Source: Cyprinodon diabolis (lineage: Eukaryota; Chordata; Actinopteri; Cyprinodontiformes; Cyprinodontidae). Taken from it: 64,000 nt of DNA. A model generated the notes under the pieces. That model saw only the letters and a program-made list of their open reading frames with translations, searched no databases and had not been told where the DNA came from. The position numbers were made by a program, and so were the translations under genes. Below, one piece after another: positions 11,401 to 23,139 of this stretch (position 1 is the first letter of the stretch; each line of letters starts with the position of its first letter). The stretch spans positions 1-64,000 of the forward strand of contig JARPUW010000508.1 in NCBI GenBank assembly GCA_030533445.1. Direction: 5' to 3'.

Positions 11401-14400
11401 ATAAAGTTCCTTTTTATGGGTATTTATTCCACATGGGCCTTTGTCTTTTGATTTCAAAGTTAATGGACAAATCTCCCCCCAAGCCATAATACACTGACTC
11501 CACCTAGGTATTATAAAACACACAATGGCTGTAAATGTACCTTTTAAGCAGTTTGGAGTTTCAGGAATGTCTGTTGTTTTTCTTTGTATTGATGAATAAA
11601 TCGCCTCTGGGTCACTTTCTGCAAATGGAAGAAAAATGAAGAGATTAAACACATATTCATACCTAAGTGGAAATTGAAAGACGCATTAAATGGACCACCA
11701 TTTTTCACACAGATGGGCCCAATCTAGGATCATGATCTTGGACCTTTTGGCTGAAAGGGACCAACCTTAACCAAACATTCATCTTTGAGATCTCTGATTT
11801 GCTTTTTATTTGGTGCATAATTGGATAAATCATTCACAAACAGATGTTTTATTCCCAGTCTCATTATCTATAGAAGATTACGAAACACCTTTCCATTCAC
11901 AAGCATAAACATCATTATAGGATTAAGATGTTAGTTTCTTACTGCAGTCCAGCTGAGAATTTTAGTGTGAATGGAATCTGTTTGATTGCTTCAAAAATAA
12001 AAGCAAGAGATGAGATGTTTGTTGGATATAACAATCCAACAAATCAGAAAGGCTCAGGTTATCCTGAGCTACCTCTATAGTTATGCTGCTATAGGCACAG
12101 ACTGCTGGAGGACATAGGGACCCCCATTTCATCATTCTGCTTCATTCTATCTCTGTTCTCCCACTCTATTAGTTCAATCTCTAACGTTCTGCTCTCTCTG
12201 CTTTTTCTCATAGTAGCTTCATCTGGTCTTTTCCTGTTTGGCTGTGACTCCATCCTGGAGAGAAATATCAGCTGTGCTGCTGCCATCAACACCTTTGTTT
12301 TTAGATGTTTGAGATCTGCCTGTTTTCCAGTGTAGTCCTGGGACCACCTTTTACAGCTGTTTTTTTCTATGTCTGCTTCTGTCTCCTTGAACCCCAGTCG
12401 GCCTCAGCAGATGGCCGCTCACACTGAGCCTGGTTCTGCTGGAGGTTTCTTCATGTTCAAAGGGAGTTTTTCCTCTCCAATGTCACTACAACCATCCTTA
12501 GTGTGAGGGATTGCATCAAAAATCAACTGGTTTTCCTTAGATAGAAAACTTTGAATGAATTTGACTGTATGATCTGGTGAACTGTAGAGTGCCTTGAGAT
12601 GAAATGTGTTGTGAATTGGAGCTATAGAAATAAACTGAATTGAACAGAATTGAATAAATTTTACAAAAATCAGATAATCCAGCAATGTTAATGGACAAAT
12701 GCATTTTTACCATGTATTCTCATCTTTACTCAGCAAAGTTAGGCATTAGTTATAAAACCCATGCTGAATAGTTAATGTACCTGTTTTACAGTTTGTTGCT
12801 TTACTGATGTCTGTTGTTCTTCGTATTGATGAATAAAGTGCTGCTGGATCACTGACTGCAAATTGAAGACAAGTTAGGGGAATAAACACCAAGAATAAAA
12901 TATCTGCACATTGTAAACATGATCACAAGTTCAGCTTAAAGCAGAGAGAAATACGAAATAATGAGCTGCTTCTCCTTGAAGCTCTCTTCTTAATGCCTCC
13001 CCTTTAGGTAACTACTCTTGCTTATACACTCATTAAAGTACGCTATTTTCTCCAAAGAATCCATAGATGACATCCCTTTTATGACACCATACGAACGTCT
13101 GTTGGGCCCATAAGCACAGAAGACAGTCAGAACCTCTCCATCAAAACTCTTTCCTTGGGAAAATCCAGAGTAGGACAGAGTCGGGCTAGTTCGGCTAGTT
13201 AAATGTAGCTTTCAGCTCTACTTCAAGCTAATTTCGAATGGCCTAGCCCTTTACCTTCTTCAGTCTCCCAGTGGAGGCAGGTCATTTCAGGTACTTGTAT
13301 CATTCTTTCAAGAATTACCCCAATTTTGGGCCAACAGTTGATTCAATAGCAAAGACCTGATAATCATTTAATAATCTGACTATATTTAGTTGTGAGGAAA
13401 TGTCCTGAATGTACATATTCTGCAGGCAGCATCATATCACAGAACCAGGCAATAATGCTTTGAGCTCCTGAGAATGAGCCATTCCTTCATAATTGTTATG
13501 GGGGGCAAAGTACATAACAGAAGGCCCAGGCAGGATCTGATCCCACAGGGAAGCAATGTGTGCTGACCAGTCAACCAAAGGCATATCTCCTTGGCCAAGT
13601 AGCCAGGACACATGATCAGTCAGAGGCATAGTGACAAGACCACACTGTTACATCTCTCCCACTCTTTCCACCAGCATGTCCTCGTGCTCCACAGAGGCTA
13701 CCACAGCCCTTTATAAATATATGGTTGTTTACTGGTATTGCACTGGTGTCTATCCTGCCAGCAATGCCAGAATGTTGCAAGGTACGGACTGATACCCCAT
13801 TTACACTACCCTTGAAAAACCGATCCATGCCAAAACCGGTCCGAGCTCGGATCAATTAACCAGGCCGAGCTCGGTTCTGACGACCGTTTACACATCACGC
13901 TATCTCGGTTCCTCGACTCCTCGCCTCCTAGTGACGATCTGCGGTATTACTGCCATTATTGAAGGAGGAAATCAAGCAGTTGGTGGCGGTAATGCACCAA
14001 AAGTTGTTTGCCAACCGTCATAAAACACAAGAAGAAGAAGACGAAGAAGGAGGGAATCAAGCAAATCAAAATGGCGGCGCCCGTCACATTCAGAAAGTTA
14101 TGCTTGATTATTATTGCTGTATTTCGGTGTTTGCGGGGGGTCAGGCGAAGACGGCAACCTTTTGTGGATGTTTATTGTTGTTTATAGTTGTTCTTCTTCT
14201 TCTGTTTGGTGTTGGTTGGCACGCAACTTCCGGAGGGGCATTACCGCCAACTACTGGAATGGAGTGTGAATCGAGACGTGCAGCCAGATGGAGATGAATC
14301 GTTCTGCTCATGCGCTCTTGCTATCAGAGAACCGAGCCAGGGAAAAACCCAGCCGAGCCCACCTCTGGAACTGGTCTGCAGTTAGCGCGGTTCGGTTGTG

Positions 14401-17400
14401 TCTAGCCCGGTTCAGTTCAGTTAGCTTTCCATTTACACACGATAAGTTATCTCAGTTACTGAGCTCGGACCGGTTTCGGCACCATTTTTCAACGGTAGTG
14501 TAAATGGGGTATGAAGGGCTCGGGTGGGGTTTGATCCTACAGACTCCCAGGTGGGATTCATGCAGTCAGTCAAAGGGATATCCCTGTGGCCAAGTGGTCT
14601 GGAAGCATAATCAGTCAGAGGCATATACCCATTTACACTACCCTTGAAAAACCCGGCCGAGACTGGTCGGAGCTCAGTAACTGAGATAACTTGAGATAAG
14701 GTGTGTAAATGGAAAGCAAACCGAACTTAACCAAGCTAGACAAAACCGAACTGTGCTAACTGCAGACCAGTTCCAGAGGTGGGCTCGGCTCGGTTTTTTC
14801 CTGGCTCGGTTCTCTGATAACAAGAACGCATGAGCAGAACGCGTCATCTCCGTCTGGCTGCACATCCCGATTCACACTCCATTCCAGTAATTGGCGGTAA
14901 TACCCCTCTGAAAGTTGCTTGCCAACCAACACAAAACAGAAGAAGAACAACTATAAACAACAATTGAAATCTTCTCCACGCAACATTTTAAATAATCCGG
15001 AAACACCGTAGTACAGCAATAATAATCAAGCATAACTTTCTGAATGTGACGGGCGCCGCCATTTTGATTTGCTTGATTCCCTCTTCCTTCTTCGTCTTCT
15101 TCTTCTTTTGTTTTATGGCGGTTGGCAAACAACTTTTGGTGCCTTACCACCACCAACTGCTTGATTTCCTCCTTCAATACTGGCAGTAATACCGCAGATC
15201 GTCACTAAGAGGCCAGGAGTCGAGGAACCGAGATAGCGTGATGTGTAAACGGTCATCAGAACCGAGCTCGGCCTGGTTAATTGATCCGAGCTCGGGCCGG
15301 TCTTGGCATGGATCGGTTTTTCAAGGGTAGTGTAAATGGTGTAATAGTGACAAGGAGCACACTGTGACACTTTGCAGAGGCAGTTTCATAGCTCACTAAC
15401 CATAAACCCAGGATAAAGCAATCTCTGACACTGAGCAATCTGAGCTTTTTAAAAATGTTACTGAGGCCAAAATAAAAAAAAATAATGACACAGAAATATC
15501 GTGCTAGATTTGGTCATAGATTTGGTCATAGATCTGGGCTTACAGATTTTTATTGCAATCTGTAAGCCCAGTTTAATTAAGACAATTCTCTAAACCTCTG
15601 TTTGAAAACACAGGTATCCGGTTTATGACACGCTGGCATTTGTGTCAGGACTCCTGTTTTTGTGTTTGTGTTTCTGTGATTGTCTCCCTTCATCCACCAG
15701 GAGGCGCCTGGTTCTGGTCTGCCTCCTCACACACCTGCTAATGGTTTCCTCGTTAAACGGAGTGTTCTTAAGCTGCTGACTGCCGCTACTTCGACGCCAG
15801 AGTGTTTGCCAGTTTTGGGTACTCTATCCAAGCTGTGTTTGCTGAGTCAAACTAATTTTTTGTCAACCTAAGTTTAACTTTGTATTTTGTCTTTGTCTCT
15901 CGGCAGGAAGTCATCCTGCAAACTGGATTTCTCGGACCTTCACTCCCTGGAAGGATCAGCTGAGCTTCAAACTGAGCTGGGGTTCAAACAGGAGGTTTGG
16001 ATCCACTTTCCCCAAGAGATTGTTTGAGCTTCACACTGAGAAAGGGATTATTCTCCACTACAACCCGTTCAAGTACCGCAGGAAATCTGAGTGGCAGTCA
16101 GTTTCTACGTTCACCTACTAATAACCGAATTCTGGGTAAAACCTGTTCCGCCCTCCACCGAATCAGACAAACACTGGAACAACGGCACACAGACAGGAGT
16201 CAATGATTCAACAACTTCTCTGGAAACGTGAGTCGGCAACCAAATCCTCTTCCCCAAGTTCACGAGTCAAATTCCCCACTGAGCCTGAACTAACCGCTGT
16301 GTCTTCCCCTCACTTTACAGTTCCGGTTGAGCAGTGTTCAGAGCAACACTTCTCCCTCTGTTTAACTTCTTCAATAAAACCCATTAAACCTTTTCCTTGG
16401 TCTCTGTGTTCGGTTTTCTGCATTTGGGTCTGAACTTTGTAACATCATGACAATTTGCAGCCTAGGCCTGTATGACTAATGTTAAATGTACCTGGTGTCT
16501 CAGTAGCATCTGGTGCTCTTCTCATTGATAAATAAAGTTCTGCTGGGTCACCGTCTGCAGATGAAAGACAAAGAGAATATAAATGATAAAGCACCCAAAT
16601 AAAAGCTGAGGCACTTTTTCTGGTCTTCAAAGCAACCTCAAGCAAAATATTTACAATAGTTTTGTGGATTTTATGAACCAGAGCAACACCAAGTAACACA
16701 CAGTGGGAAAATTGAGAGAAAATGACTTTCCTGAATAATTTAAGGCACATTATTTAGTCCCCCCACCACCCTGACACCCCAAAAATAAAGACATAGCAGC
16801 CTTTTGTTTTACCCCCGATGTTGGAAACAGGCAGAAAAATCCCCGTACCTGAGTCTGAATAATTTAACAAAAAAATCTAATTTAACTGTTCCAATATCAA
16901 TAAATAAGCAGTTTAATGTGGGAGGAGTTTTTCAACACAGCAAACATGCTGAGAGTGAAGCACAGCTCTCGGAGGTGAAGACTGAAACTAGTGCAGAGAA
17001 CAGGAAACCGAATAGCAGCAAAACTTTGCATACTTTGACCTCAGACACATTATCAAACACCCAGCCACCAGAAAAGCTTCAAATGAGTGCCAACCCACCT
17101 GACTAGAAATACAAAACCACATAAAACAAACATGCAGCACGGCAGAGGTGGGCTATACATAGATAGAATCAGACAAAATAAATAAACGCTGCAGAGCAAA
17201 ATATGCAGAGAATCGATTACCTCTAGGTTTCCCGCAGAAGGAGCAGCTCACTGAAAGAATTAGAAGGAGAAAAATCACCAGAACACCAATACATGCAACA
17301 TGAATGATCTTGTAGAGAGGAAAGAGGGGGTCCAGAGGAGGAATGATGGGTGGGGCTGGAGGAGTGCTGCTGGGTTTTCCTGAAATGATCAGAAAGTTAT

Positions 17401-19882
17401 TTTTAACTTCTTTCCTCATAATGAAGGTTGAAGCAGACAGAGCAGCTGCTGACCTTCAACAGAGATCCAGCTGGATGGAGACTCTCCATGATCACTGATG
17501 TTACACCTGTAGAGGCCTTCATCAGAGCGGTTCACATGGTGGAGGGTCATGTGACCTTTGGGCTCAGTCCTGATGAGGGAGCCATCTTTATAGAAAGCAG
17601 CTGGGAGGTTGGAGGGAGTGGTCTTTGTTAGACAGCTCAGAGTGACGTCATCTCCCTCCATCACAGGGAGGACAGGACTCTGCAGGATCACTGATCCACC
17701 TCAACACAGAGACAAACTACAGCATTTCATCCATTTCCACACAGCTTCATCAACACTAACTCCACAGTCTGATCTTACCAGTGACAGTGAGCTGGATGCT
17801 GCTGCTGGCTGCTCCCTCTCTGGACGAACACCAGTAAACTCCACTGTCTAATGGAAGGGTGTTAGTTAAGGTACATGAAGAGTTATTGGATTGACCCCAT
17901 TCATTGCATCCAGCTCTGGTCTCTTTGGTTGTGTTCCTCCATACAGTCCATCCAGCAGAGCTGTTGTTCTCCTCGCAGCTCAGAGACACAGAGTCTCCTC
18001 TGAAGAACTGAGATCTGCTGGGACTCACAGTCAGACCAGCTAACAGAGTTTAAAAGAGCAGAAAAATATATCATTTATATTATTCCATGTTAACTATTAC
18101 AGTCTGTGTTGGTTAAGGACCTCATATTTTAACCACAAACCTCTAGCTGTTCTTAAACTAAAATGATTGTGATAAGATCAGAACTGGACGACCGTGTGAG
18201 ATCTAAGGGAAATGATCCATGATGAATTTACTAACCTTGGTTTGTTGTCCAGAGAAGTTCTGATGTCAGCACTAAAATGATGGATAAAGTTTATATAAAA
18301 CATCTGCTGCCCAATATGACATCAGTAAAATGAAACAATGCTTAAATAGCCTTTAAAACATAATAACTATAAACTTAAACTTAAGCCGAGAAAAATACAA
18401 CACCCACATATTCTACATGTATGTAAAGATGTGACAGTGACAGCTGGAAATAAAGCCAACATGACAGAGAGCTTAATGGAGGGAGCTACAGATTATGGTG
18501 ATGGTAGGGAGGCCTTCCATCCCTAAAGATGTGATTCAGATCATTAAAGATTAATCTTTTAAATACCAGTAAACATGGAAAAAGCTTCTCAGGAATGACT
18601 AGAAGGGTCAGACTGGGCTGCATGTGTCCACCTTAAAGGAAATATAACGTTTTTTAAACAGAACTAAAAAGATAGCTATAAATGTGAATATATATTCTGT
18701 TTTTGCAGGGTTGCTGTGGGGCTGTGGTCTGTCGTTATTGGTTACTCAGAGAGGCCAGGGTCGTGAAAACATGCTGCCCTCAGCATATAAACATGTTCTT
18801 AACCACATTACTTTCACAAACAACACCAGAACCTTGTTTTCTTTCTTTTTTAGAAATGTGCACACAGATTTCCTTCTATTAAGCAAAACAAGTTCCACCA
18901 AGGACCGGTCCACACTCAGACCACACTCCTGCACAGGTTGGGTTTATTAAAACGATATTCACCTTCCCCCCGTAGAACCAAGACCTGACCTGTAATCATC
19001 CCCATTAAAACCTGACACCGTCCGCACCCATAGAGTTCAGAACTAAGACCCAACCCATTGCCTGCAAGTATCCCCGTTTAAACCCGGCTGTGACGCGGAC
19101 CCGTAGAGTTCAGAACTGAGACCGGACCTGTTTCCCGCAATTATCTCCATTTAAAACCCAGACATGCCAGAGAGACCCGTAGATATTAAACAGCGACTCC
19201 ACCTGTGATCACAAAGTGAACACACAGCTGTAAATTGTCCGAAGTAAGAAGGCTTTGCTGATGCAGTGATACAGAAGAACATTACAAAAAGACTAATCAA
19301 CCTTAAAGTCTGTTTCAGGGCTGTAGGAGGAAATCAGAGTATCCAGAGAGAAACCACAGGGATGACCAAGCTAAGCCAGATTGATGCAGAAGGACTTCAG
19401 GCCTGGATTTGCACCCAGAACCTTCTACTTGCACGGAAACATCCTCAAAACTGCAGCTCTGCACCGCATGCAAAATGCTAATCATGTGACGTGATCTCTG
19501 CTTGATGGCAGGTTGGAGATGTTATCGTTTCACATCAGACCTTCATCATGTCCCACTGACTGACTGGCCTAAATCTGGCTTTTTACAACAATAAATACAT
19601 CATGTTAAAGAGAAAACACTAAATGCTGAATGATACAGGTGTGACTCTTCCCTTCTGCCATCTTTGTTCCGTCTTTCTTTGATCTCTGAGTCTCCTGGAC
19701 CCTAAAGGTCGGATCTCGCTGCTGCTTATAATGTGTTTTGGAAAAACATCAGATCATCGATAAATATGTATCGATGAATATTCTCCATCGTTTCTTATAT
19801 CTGACAGCCTGCTTTAAATGAAATAGTGTAAATATGACATTTCTTACTCACAGAGCAGCCATGTGGAGGATGTTGATCTCAT
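8450..19882 (-). CDS. Gene B: Fc-receptor-like inhibitory Ig receptor with duplicated tyrosine exons (10 exons, 376 aa)
   Basis: Minus-strand exons: 19852-19882 and 18236-18271 (split signal peptide, starting [10 protein letters not shown]), 17779-18039 (Ig D1), 17454-17699 (Ig D2), 17221-17379 (Pro-rich stalk and membrane segment), 16492-16554, 12781-12855, 11541-11618, 8648-8737 and 8450-8541 (cytoplasmic; stop TAA 8450-8452). Every intron is phase 1 with GT-AG ends, and the total of 1,131 nt is exactly 377 codons. D1 has [15 protein letters not shown] and DSGVYWC; D2 has VTLSC, FYKDGS and DEGLYRC. The pattern fits fish Fc-receptor-like/leukocyte immune-type receptors. The tail holds ELYLSM, ALYSSI and AIYSSI in three sister exons, then ITIMs VTYGSV and VIYSLL, predicting SHP-phosphatase recruitment. 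The ligand is unknown. Introns carry LINE tails, an inverted transposon pair and a solo LTR. GGAA-rich sequence lies about 60 bp upstream of the start. Confidence 0.82.
9180..10700. other. Intron 8 of gene B, unidentified sequence
   Basis: Within the intron between gene B exons 8541-side 8648-8737 and 11541-11618. It contains transposon-looking GC-richer stretches (for example 9760-9990) but no terminal repeats or domain that I can identify. Confidence 0.4.
12049..12660 (+). mobile_element. LINE 3' tail (L2/CR1-like family), fragment
   Basis: Shares the 'ggctcaggttatcctgagct' and 'tatagttatgctgctatag' stretches with the 3' end of the element at 20470-21360 and ends in the AATTGAA-rich tail. 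It lies in intron 7 of gene B. Confidence 0.7.
13793..14512 (+). mobile_element. Non-autonomous DNA transposon with terminal inverted repeats (Harbinger-like), copy 1
   Basis: Ends read TACCCCATTTACACTACC and its reverse complement, followed inward by TTGAAAAA-type sequence. The interior holds an ATG at 14071 with a short open frame beginning [14 protein letters not shown] and reaching an Arg-rich stretch (VRRRRQPF). That resembles the N-terminus of fish Harbinger/ALP1-like transposases, so the element looks internally deleted. It lies in intron 6 of gene B. Confidence 0.65.
14625..15343 (-). mobile_element. Second copy of the Harbinger-like element, inverted
   Basis: Same terminal repeats (CCCATTTACACTACCC) and the same interior as 13793-14512 but in opposite orientation, with only about 110 bp between the two. 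Flanking sequence matches a repeat at 13440-13650 that has no insertion, so the empty site is visible within the window. Confidence 0.68.
15643..16452 (+). mobile_element. Solo LTR, probably Ty3/Gypsy
   Basis: Begins TGTCAGG and ends ATGACA. It is flanked by a perfect 5-bp target duplication ATTTG (15638-15642 and 16453-16457). AATAAA occurs near the 3' end, before a 'gcatttgggtctgaactttg' terminus that resembles fish Gypsy LTR ends. It sits in intron 6 of gene B, 39 bp past the exon 6 donor. Confidence 0.8.
18970..19180. repeat. Degenerate tandem repeat in intron 1 of gene B
   Basis: About three imperfect units of roughly 70 bp, each with a 'cccgtagagttcagaact' block, a 'gacctgt' block and a 'ccatttaaaaccc' block. 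Confidence 0.55.
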
Positions 19883-20469
19883 TGTTCCTGACAGTTTCTG
19901 TGAATTCAGATGAGTCTTTTATCACAGAGGCGAACCCTCCCCTTCCGCTGTCCTGTGGTTACATCAAGTTTTTTTTTATTGCTCTGTGTTTTTGCTCAGT
20001 TTGCAGGAAATAAGATCTTTGCCTGTTTGCTTCTTCAGCTCAGATTGACAGAAGTGCAGATCTTAGATAAAGATCTGAGAGAAACTCCTGAAATTCATCA
20101 AGGAAACAAACTTCACTTTAAATGTATTTCTGTTAACCACTTTGAACTGTTTTAAATTCTTTCAAACGTTCTTGGAGATTTCATGGCACTGATGATGCTC
20201 CTTTGATTCATCAAAGGAACTGAACTATGCAACCATGAAAAAGAAGAGTGAAAATCCAACCTAAAACAGATGAAATATGAAAGAGAAGAGTGGTAGGAAA
20301 GCAGGAAGTGACTCCAGTTCGATTTAAATTAAAATAGATATTTTATTACACTACAGAAAATATAGACAATGTTGGAGGGAAGCATAAAACAAGAACTAAT
20401 CATTACTTCATCTGGTGCTCCCCCTGCTGGCCTAATAACAACAGTACTGAATAACAGAATAACATTGAA

Positions 20470-21360
20470 ACATTCTCCTATCTCTTCATTGGCTTCCTGT
20501 GAAATCCAGAATAGAATTTAAAATCCTCCTTCTCACATATAAAGCCTTAAATGGCCAAGCTCCATCTGATATCAGAGATCTGATTGTTCCTTATGTTCCT
20601 AACAGAGCACTTCGCTCTCAATCTGCAGGTTTACTAGTGGTTCCTAGAATTTCTAAAAGTAGAATGGGAGGCAGATCTTTTAGTTATCAGGCTCCTCTCC
20701 TGTGGAACCAACTACCAGTTTTAGTCCGTGAGGCAGACACCCTGTCTACTTTTAAGGCTAGGCTTAAAACTTTCCTTTTTGATAAAGCTTCTAGTTAGAG
20801 TGGCTCAGGTTATCCTGAGCTGTCTCTATAGTTATGCTGCTATAGGCTTAGACTGCTGGAGGACATGGAGGACACTTTTCATCATTCTGCTTTATTCTAT
20901 CTAATCTCTAATTCTCAAGTATTTATTTGTTATTCCATCAACACCTTCAATGAGAGCTGATGTGTCATCATTTATAGTTTTCATTGTCCTTGAACAGGGA
21001 TGGCCGATGACACTCTGGAGGGACTATGTCTCTGCTGGCCCTTGAACACCTCTGGCTTTCCCTAGAGGTGGAGGAGGCTTCTGGGGACGGGTCTCTCCTA
21101 GACATAGCCATGTACCCTCTCATATGTCTCCTTTTTGACATGAAACCCACTCATAGCTCATCTGCTCTGCTCTTTATTTCCCAGACCGAGCACTTATGGA
21201 GCCTATTTACCGTTTTTTTCCTAACATAGATCAGTACTTCTATGTTCCCTTTTAATGTCAGCTCGTCTCTCCTTGAAACCTAGTGAGCTTCAGCAGAAGA
21301 CCCCTCACACTGAGCCTGGTTCTGGTGGACGTTTCTTCCTGTAAAAGTGTCTTGAGATGA
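20470..21360 (+). mobile_element. LINE 3' end (L2/CR1-like), truncated ORF2 C-terminus plus 3' UTR
   Basis: An open frame at 20499-20798 continues from SLHWLP and reads ILLLTYKALNGQAP, then APLLWNQLPVLVREADTLST and ends FKARLKTFLF. This is the conserved C-terminus of fish L2-type LINE ORF2. The 3' UTR follows and is interrupted near 20990-21120 by a block similar to 42960-43000. Confidence 0.78.
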
Positions 21361-21689
21361 CATGTTGTGGCCAAGTATTTGTTACCTTGTGGGGACAATT
21401 TTCCAGGAATATTACTACTTCTTTGTGGGTACTTACAGGTGTCTGTATGGACCAATCAACTGGTCCCTGGGAAGACCATAGAAAGAAGGCAATAAGAGTG
21501 GTTTTATTCATAACATACTTAAAGTCTTTGGTGCTCAGACCTCTGTGGGAAACATCAGCACTGAAATTTACTGTGATTACATGCATGAGCTGCTGAATGG
21601 TGACAGGGTAGAGACAGTGGAGAGAAAAAAAAACCCTTAGGATGAAATCTGTGGGAGAACCAGGCTCAACATGGCTGTGTTCTGTCGGA

Positions 21690-22033
21690 CCAGCTGGGGA
21701 CGCGTCGTGAAAGCAGTATGAGTCCTTCTAATTTGAACGAGGGCAGCAGGAGTGTTTCATTACCTGTTATTATTGCATATCTATTATATACTTCACTCAT
21801 ATCTATTTAACTCTGCAATAATTTCATACAATCAATCATTTGCACAGAACTTTACTGTTGTCACTTTATACCAGTGTTGCCTTGTCTGTATATACTTAAT
21901 GTATATATTTTTTTTATATATTTTTAAATATTTTTTATACTTTGTATTCTTTTTTTTCCTACTGCACTGTTGATGCAACGCTGCAATTTCCCCACTGTGG
22001 GACAAATAAAGGATTATCTTATCTTATCTTATC
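21690..22033 (+). mobile_element. LINE-like 3' tail with TATCT repeat
   Basis: Contains 'gcaatttccccactgtggg' followed by ATAAAGG and a short TATCT pentamer array, a typical fish non-LTR retrotransposon terminus. Confidence 0.6.
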
Positions 22034-22254
22034 CTAGATTAAAGATTGTTATAGATTATTTGCATTTAGTTCAGCTCCCTCTGTGTCAATCACTCTCTCT
22101 CCCTAAGTCTCAATTTTTTTAGTTTTCCTCAGCTGTTCTCCATCTCTCTGCTCAGACCCACCTGGTCTCCATGTCACTTCACACTCCTGTATCTAAACTT
22201 CTTGCTTGTGGTTTTCTGAATCTCATCCTTTGTCTCCCAGGAGTTTCAATCTCT

Positions 22255-22745
22255 TAGAAACAGATCCATAGATTTAACTGTTTGTTGACTCCAGCTCTAC
22301 TTTCAACACCGTCACCCAGCCGTGCTGCATGACGAAGTCTGAGCTTACTGGCTGACTCCACCTGCAAGGGGACCACAGACTTCCTGACAGACAGGAAACA
22401 AACTGTGAAACTGAGATATCAGCTGTCTGACTCCAGGATGAGCCGTCTCTGTACACCAACAGCTCTACCTTCAGTCACCAGTCTTTCAGGCTCCTGAATT
22501 GCAGATGAAGAGACCTAACTGGGTTCATCTCTGAGGAGGTCATTTTGCCTACATGGAGCAGATTGTTGTTCTGGTGACCTGCTGCTGCAGAACAATCTGA
22601 AGCTCAATTCTCTGAAACAAACAGCACAGCCACTGTGAACTTCCCTTCAGGAACTGTACACCTCCAGGACCCAGAGGCAAGGAAGGAAGAGTTCAGCTGA
22701 CCCTCATGAAGAAGGTGTGGGTCCCTGACTGACACTTTTCCCATT
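22255..22745 (+). mobile_element. Degenerate LINE reverse-transcriptase fragment
   Basis: Translation shows a weak FVDSSSTFNTV motif (compare the RT motif with an F-x-D/AFNTI core) with stops and frameshifts downstream. A relic only. Confidence 0.45.
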
Positions 22746-23139
22746 GGAAGAGAACAAACACAAACCTTAGCATGTTTAAATACTCCTTAATCTAATCCCA
22801 TACTGATTTTTCCTTGGCTTGTTTGTTTCTAGCATCTTCTATGGTGCTCTTCCTATACATCTTGCTTTCATTTATTCCACATTATATATTCCGGTATTTA
22901 TTTTTGTCAGCTGTATGTTTAGCTGTTTGTGTCACCTTATGATAAAAAAAAAGTTGTATATTAATTGTAAAGTGCTTCTTATTATTAACGTTTTTTTTTC
23001 TGTTTCTGAATAATCATCAGAATAATCAATAGAATACTTTATTAGTAAAACAACTGTTTGCTGCAGCCTTCTCAAGTCCCATTATATACTGAGACTCAAG
23101 GGGGCACCATATATATTTCACCATAGACTTCTTTGGATT

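Noticed and set aside
19861..20010. Plus-strand signal-peptide-like frame beginning [10 protein letters not shown]
   Set aside because: It is the antisense of gene B exon 1 (19852-19882), whose reading fits gene E exon 1 in length and phase.
20405..20425. CTCF-like site (also 36040-36056 and 15694-15708)
   Set aside because: Each has a mismatch at a core position (GGGGGAGC or AGGAGGC), so they were not listed.
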